From: Bacteroidia bacterium
GTDB taxonomy: Bacteria; Bacteroidota; Bacteroidia; Chitinophagales; Saprospiraceae
Direction of reading: 5' to 3'
DNA: 6,618 nucleotides
Assembly: GCA_030432855.1 (NCBI GenBank)
Contig: JAUILM010000336.1
Coordinates: 1 to 6,618, forward strand
In this document: piece by piece, positions 5,668 through 6,618 of the stretch
Position numbering within the stretch: position 1 is the first letter of the stretch
Layout of the letters: each line of letters begins with the position of its first letter
Notes under the pieces: generated by a model
Database searches by the model: none
What the model was told of the DNA's origin: nothing
The model's input: the letters and a program-made list of their open reading frames with translations, nothing else
Translations under genes and position numbers: made by a program

Positions 5668-6618
5668 ATGAATGTCTTCAAACTAAGCTGGAAAAACCTC
5701 ATCAACAAACCCTTATCGCTGGTACTGAGTACCATACTGTTTGCACTGGGGGTTGGACTCATTTCGTTGCTGCTACTCCTCAATGAGCAGCTGGAGGAAA
5801 AATTTGATAAGAATCTGGCCGGCATTGATCTGGTACTGGGGGCAAAGGGCAGTCCATTGCAGTTAATTCTGTGCAACATGTATCACATTGATGCACCTAC
5901 GGGAAATATCGATATTTCAGAGGCACGAGCCTTTTTGCGACCCGATCATCCTTTAATCTCGGACGCAGTGCCGTTGTCCCTGGGAGATAATTATCAAAAC
6001 TTCAGAATCGTGGGGACAACTCCCGAGTTTTTGGACCTGTACGAGGCCAGAATTGGAGAGGGAAACTTATTTGATATGCATTTCGACGTGGTCCTGGGGG
6101 CAAATGTTGCCAGGTCACTGAATCTGAAAATCGGGGATACTTTCTTTAGTGCGCACGGTTTTGACCATGAGGAGGAATTAGAACATGAAAGTGATCACCC
6201 TTTTAAGGTCGTAGGTATCCTCGAGCCTTCGGGTGCTGTCATTGATCAGCTTATTGTCACGACTACGCCTACGATTTGGATGGTACATGAGCATGGGGTA
6301 CAAGATGATGCCTCAATGCATGAGGGAGAAGAAGATCATGACCATACCGCTGAAGACCATGATCACGAAGGTCACGATCACGAGGACGGAGACCACGACC
6401 ATGATCATAAAGGTCATGACCATAATGCTCTGGCCAATATGTATCAGGCACCCCTGGAGAGCTATGTCGACAAGCAGATTACTTCCATACTTATACGATT
6501 TAGTGCCCGTAACTTCAGGACACTTAGCATGCAGCGAAACATCAATGAAAACACGAATCTGCAGGCAGCTACTCCGGCGATTGAAATCAATAGATTGTTT
6601 AGTCTAATGGGAGTGGGG
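5668..6618 (+). CDS. FtsX/MacB-type ABC permease with His-rich periplasmic loop (3' partial)
   Basis: Membrane partner of the preceding ATPase. The frame is open from the ATG at 5668 through the last base (317 codons, no stop), so the 3' end lies outside the window. A short cytoplasmic stretch (NVFKLSWKNLINKP) leads into one transmembrane helix at about residues 16-39, then a large MacB-PCD-like periplasmic domain. That domain contains GIDLVLGAKGSPLQ (52-65), MYHIDAPTGNI (71-81), LGDNYQNFRIVGTTPEF (105-121), VVLGANVARSLNLKIGDTFF (141-160) and FKVVGILEPSGAVIDQLI (179-196). The remaining FtsX-domain helices should follow beyond 6618. Inserted after IWMVHEHG is an acidic His-rich tract (residues 207-252), with a smaller His/Glu patch at 163-177. 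The N-terminus and GAKGSPLQ motif recall permeases found beside LolD-like ATPases in many Gram-negatives. Related systems include, to my recollection, the zinc-regulated Zrg system of Vibrio cholerae, so a metal-related role is a reasonable inference, not a demonstrated one. Confidence 0.92.
   Translation, partial: MNVFKLSWKNLINKPLSLVLSTILFALGVGLISLLLLLNEQLEEKFDKNLAGIDLVLGAKGSPLQLILCNMYHIDAPTGNIDISEARAFLRPDHPLISDAVPLSLGDNYQNFRIVGTTPEFLDLYEARIGEGNLFDMHFDVVLGANVARSLNLKIGDTFFSAHGFDHEEELEHESDHPFKVVGILEPSGAVIDQLIVTTTPTIWMVHEHGVQDDASMHEGEEDHDHTAEDHDHEGHDHEDGDHDHDHKGHDHNALANMYQAPLESYVDKQITSILIRFSARNFRTLSMQRNINENTNLQAATPAIEINRLFSLMGVG
6286..6423 (+). repeat. Low-complexity tract encoding His/Asp/Glu-rich loop
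   Basis: Permease codons 207-252 give 14 His, 12 Asp and 7 Glu in 46 residues, mostly as His-Asp alternations (DHDH, DHDHEGHDHE, DHDHDHKGHDH). At the DNA level this appears as imperfect short repeats of CAYGAY units such as GATCACGA and GACCATGA. The low complexity also opens spurious frames on both strands here (6233-6607 plus, 6269-6451 minus). Such tracts usually bind Zn2+, Ni2+ or Cu2+ and can vary in length between close relatives by slippage. Confidence 0.85.

Noticed and set aside
5613..5879. Minus-strand open frame of 88 codons across the ATPase-permease junction.
   Set aside because: It is antisense to two well-supported genes, has no recognisable domain, and covers the permease start and first membrane helix.
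6233..6607. Plus-strand open frame of 124 codons (and a minus-strand one at 6269-6451) rich in Met/Thr/Ile or His/Asp.
   Set aside because: Both lie fully inside the permease frame that is open from 5668 to the window end and has clear family motifs; they are by-products of the CAY/GAY low-complexity tract.
1..6618. Possible mobile element, defence system or CRISPR-like array.
   Set aside because: No transposase, integrase, regularly spaced repeats, toxin-antitoxin pair, nuclease or reverse transcriptase is encoded; all coding space is accounted for by housekeeping and transport families.

Overview
The window looks like a stretch of chromosome from a member of the Bacteroidetes (Bacteroidota), moderate in GC. 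The grounds are a DUF2723-type protein end, mostly weak or absent Shine-Dalgarno sites with A-rich leaders, and protein sequences typical of the Cytophagia/Flavobacteriia. I cannot place it more finely. No rRNA, tRNA, CRISPR array, insertion sequence or phage gene is visible.

Layout: (1) Positions 1-2522, plus strand, hold a tight run of three genes: the C-terminal end of a large DUF2723-family membrane protein (cut by the window edge), rpiB (ribose-5-phosphate isomerase B) 3 bp later, and a secreted zinc M28 aminopeptidase whose start overlaps the end of rpiB by 7 bp. (2) Positions 2550-3935, minus strand, hold a MATE-family multidrug/Na+ antiporter, convergent with the peptidase. (3) Positions 3936-4105 are a divergent intergenic region of 170 bp with a perfect 10-bp inverted repeat whose arms each run into an ATG. 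(4) Positions 4106-6618, plus strand, hold a ROK-family sugar kinase, a LolD/MacB-like ABC ATPase (7 bp later) and the first 317 residues of its FtsX/MacB-type permease (19 bp later), which runs off the window end.

How they work together: the ATPase and permease form one ABC system of the MacB/LolCDE class. The periplasmic part of the permease carries a striking His/Asp/Glu-rich stretch, which suggests a link to zinc or another transition metal. The ROK kinase (probable glucokinase type) and RpiB serve sugar-phosphate metabolism; the kinase is probably co-transcribed with the ABC genes, with no clear functional link. The peptidase and DUF2723 protein are envelope functions. Nearly everything belongs to known families. 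The two points most worth a second look are the His-rich permease insertion and the symmetric repeat between the divergent genes. I see no clear case for an undescribed system.
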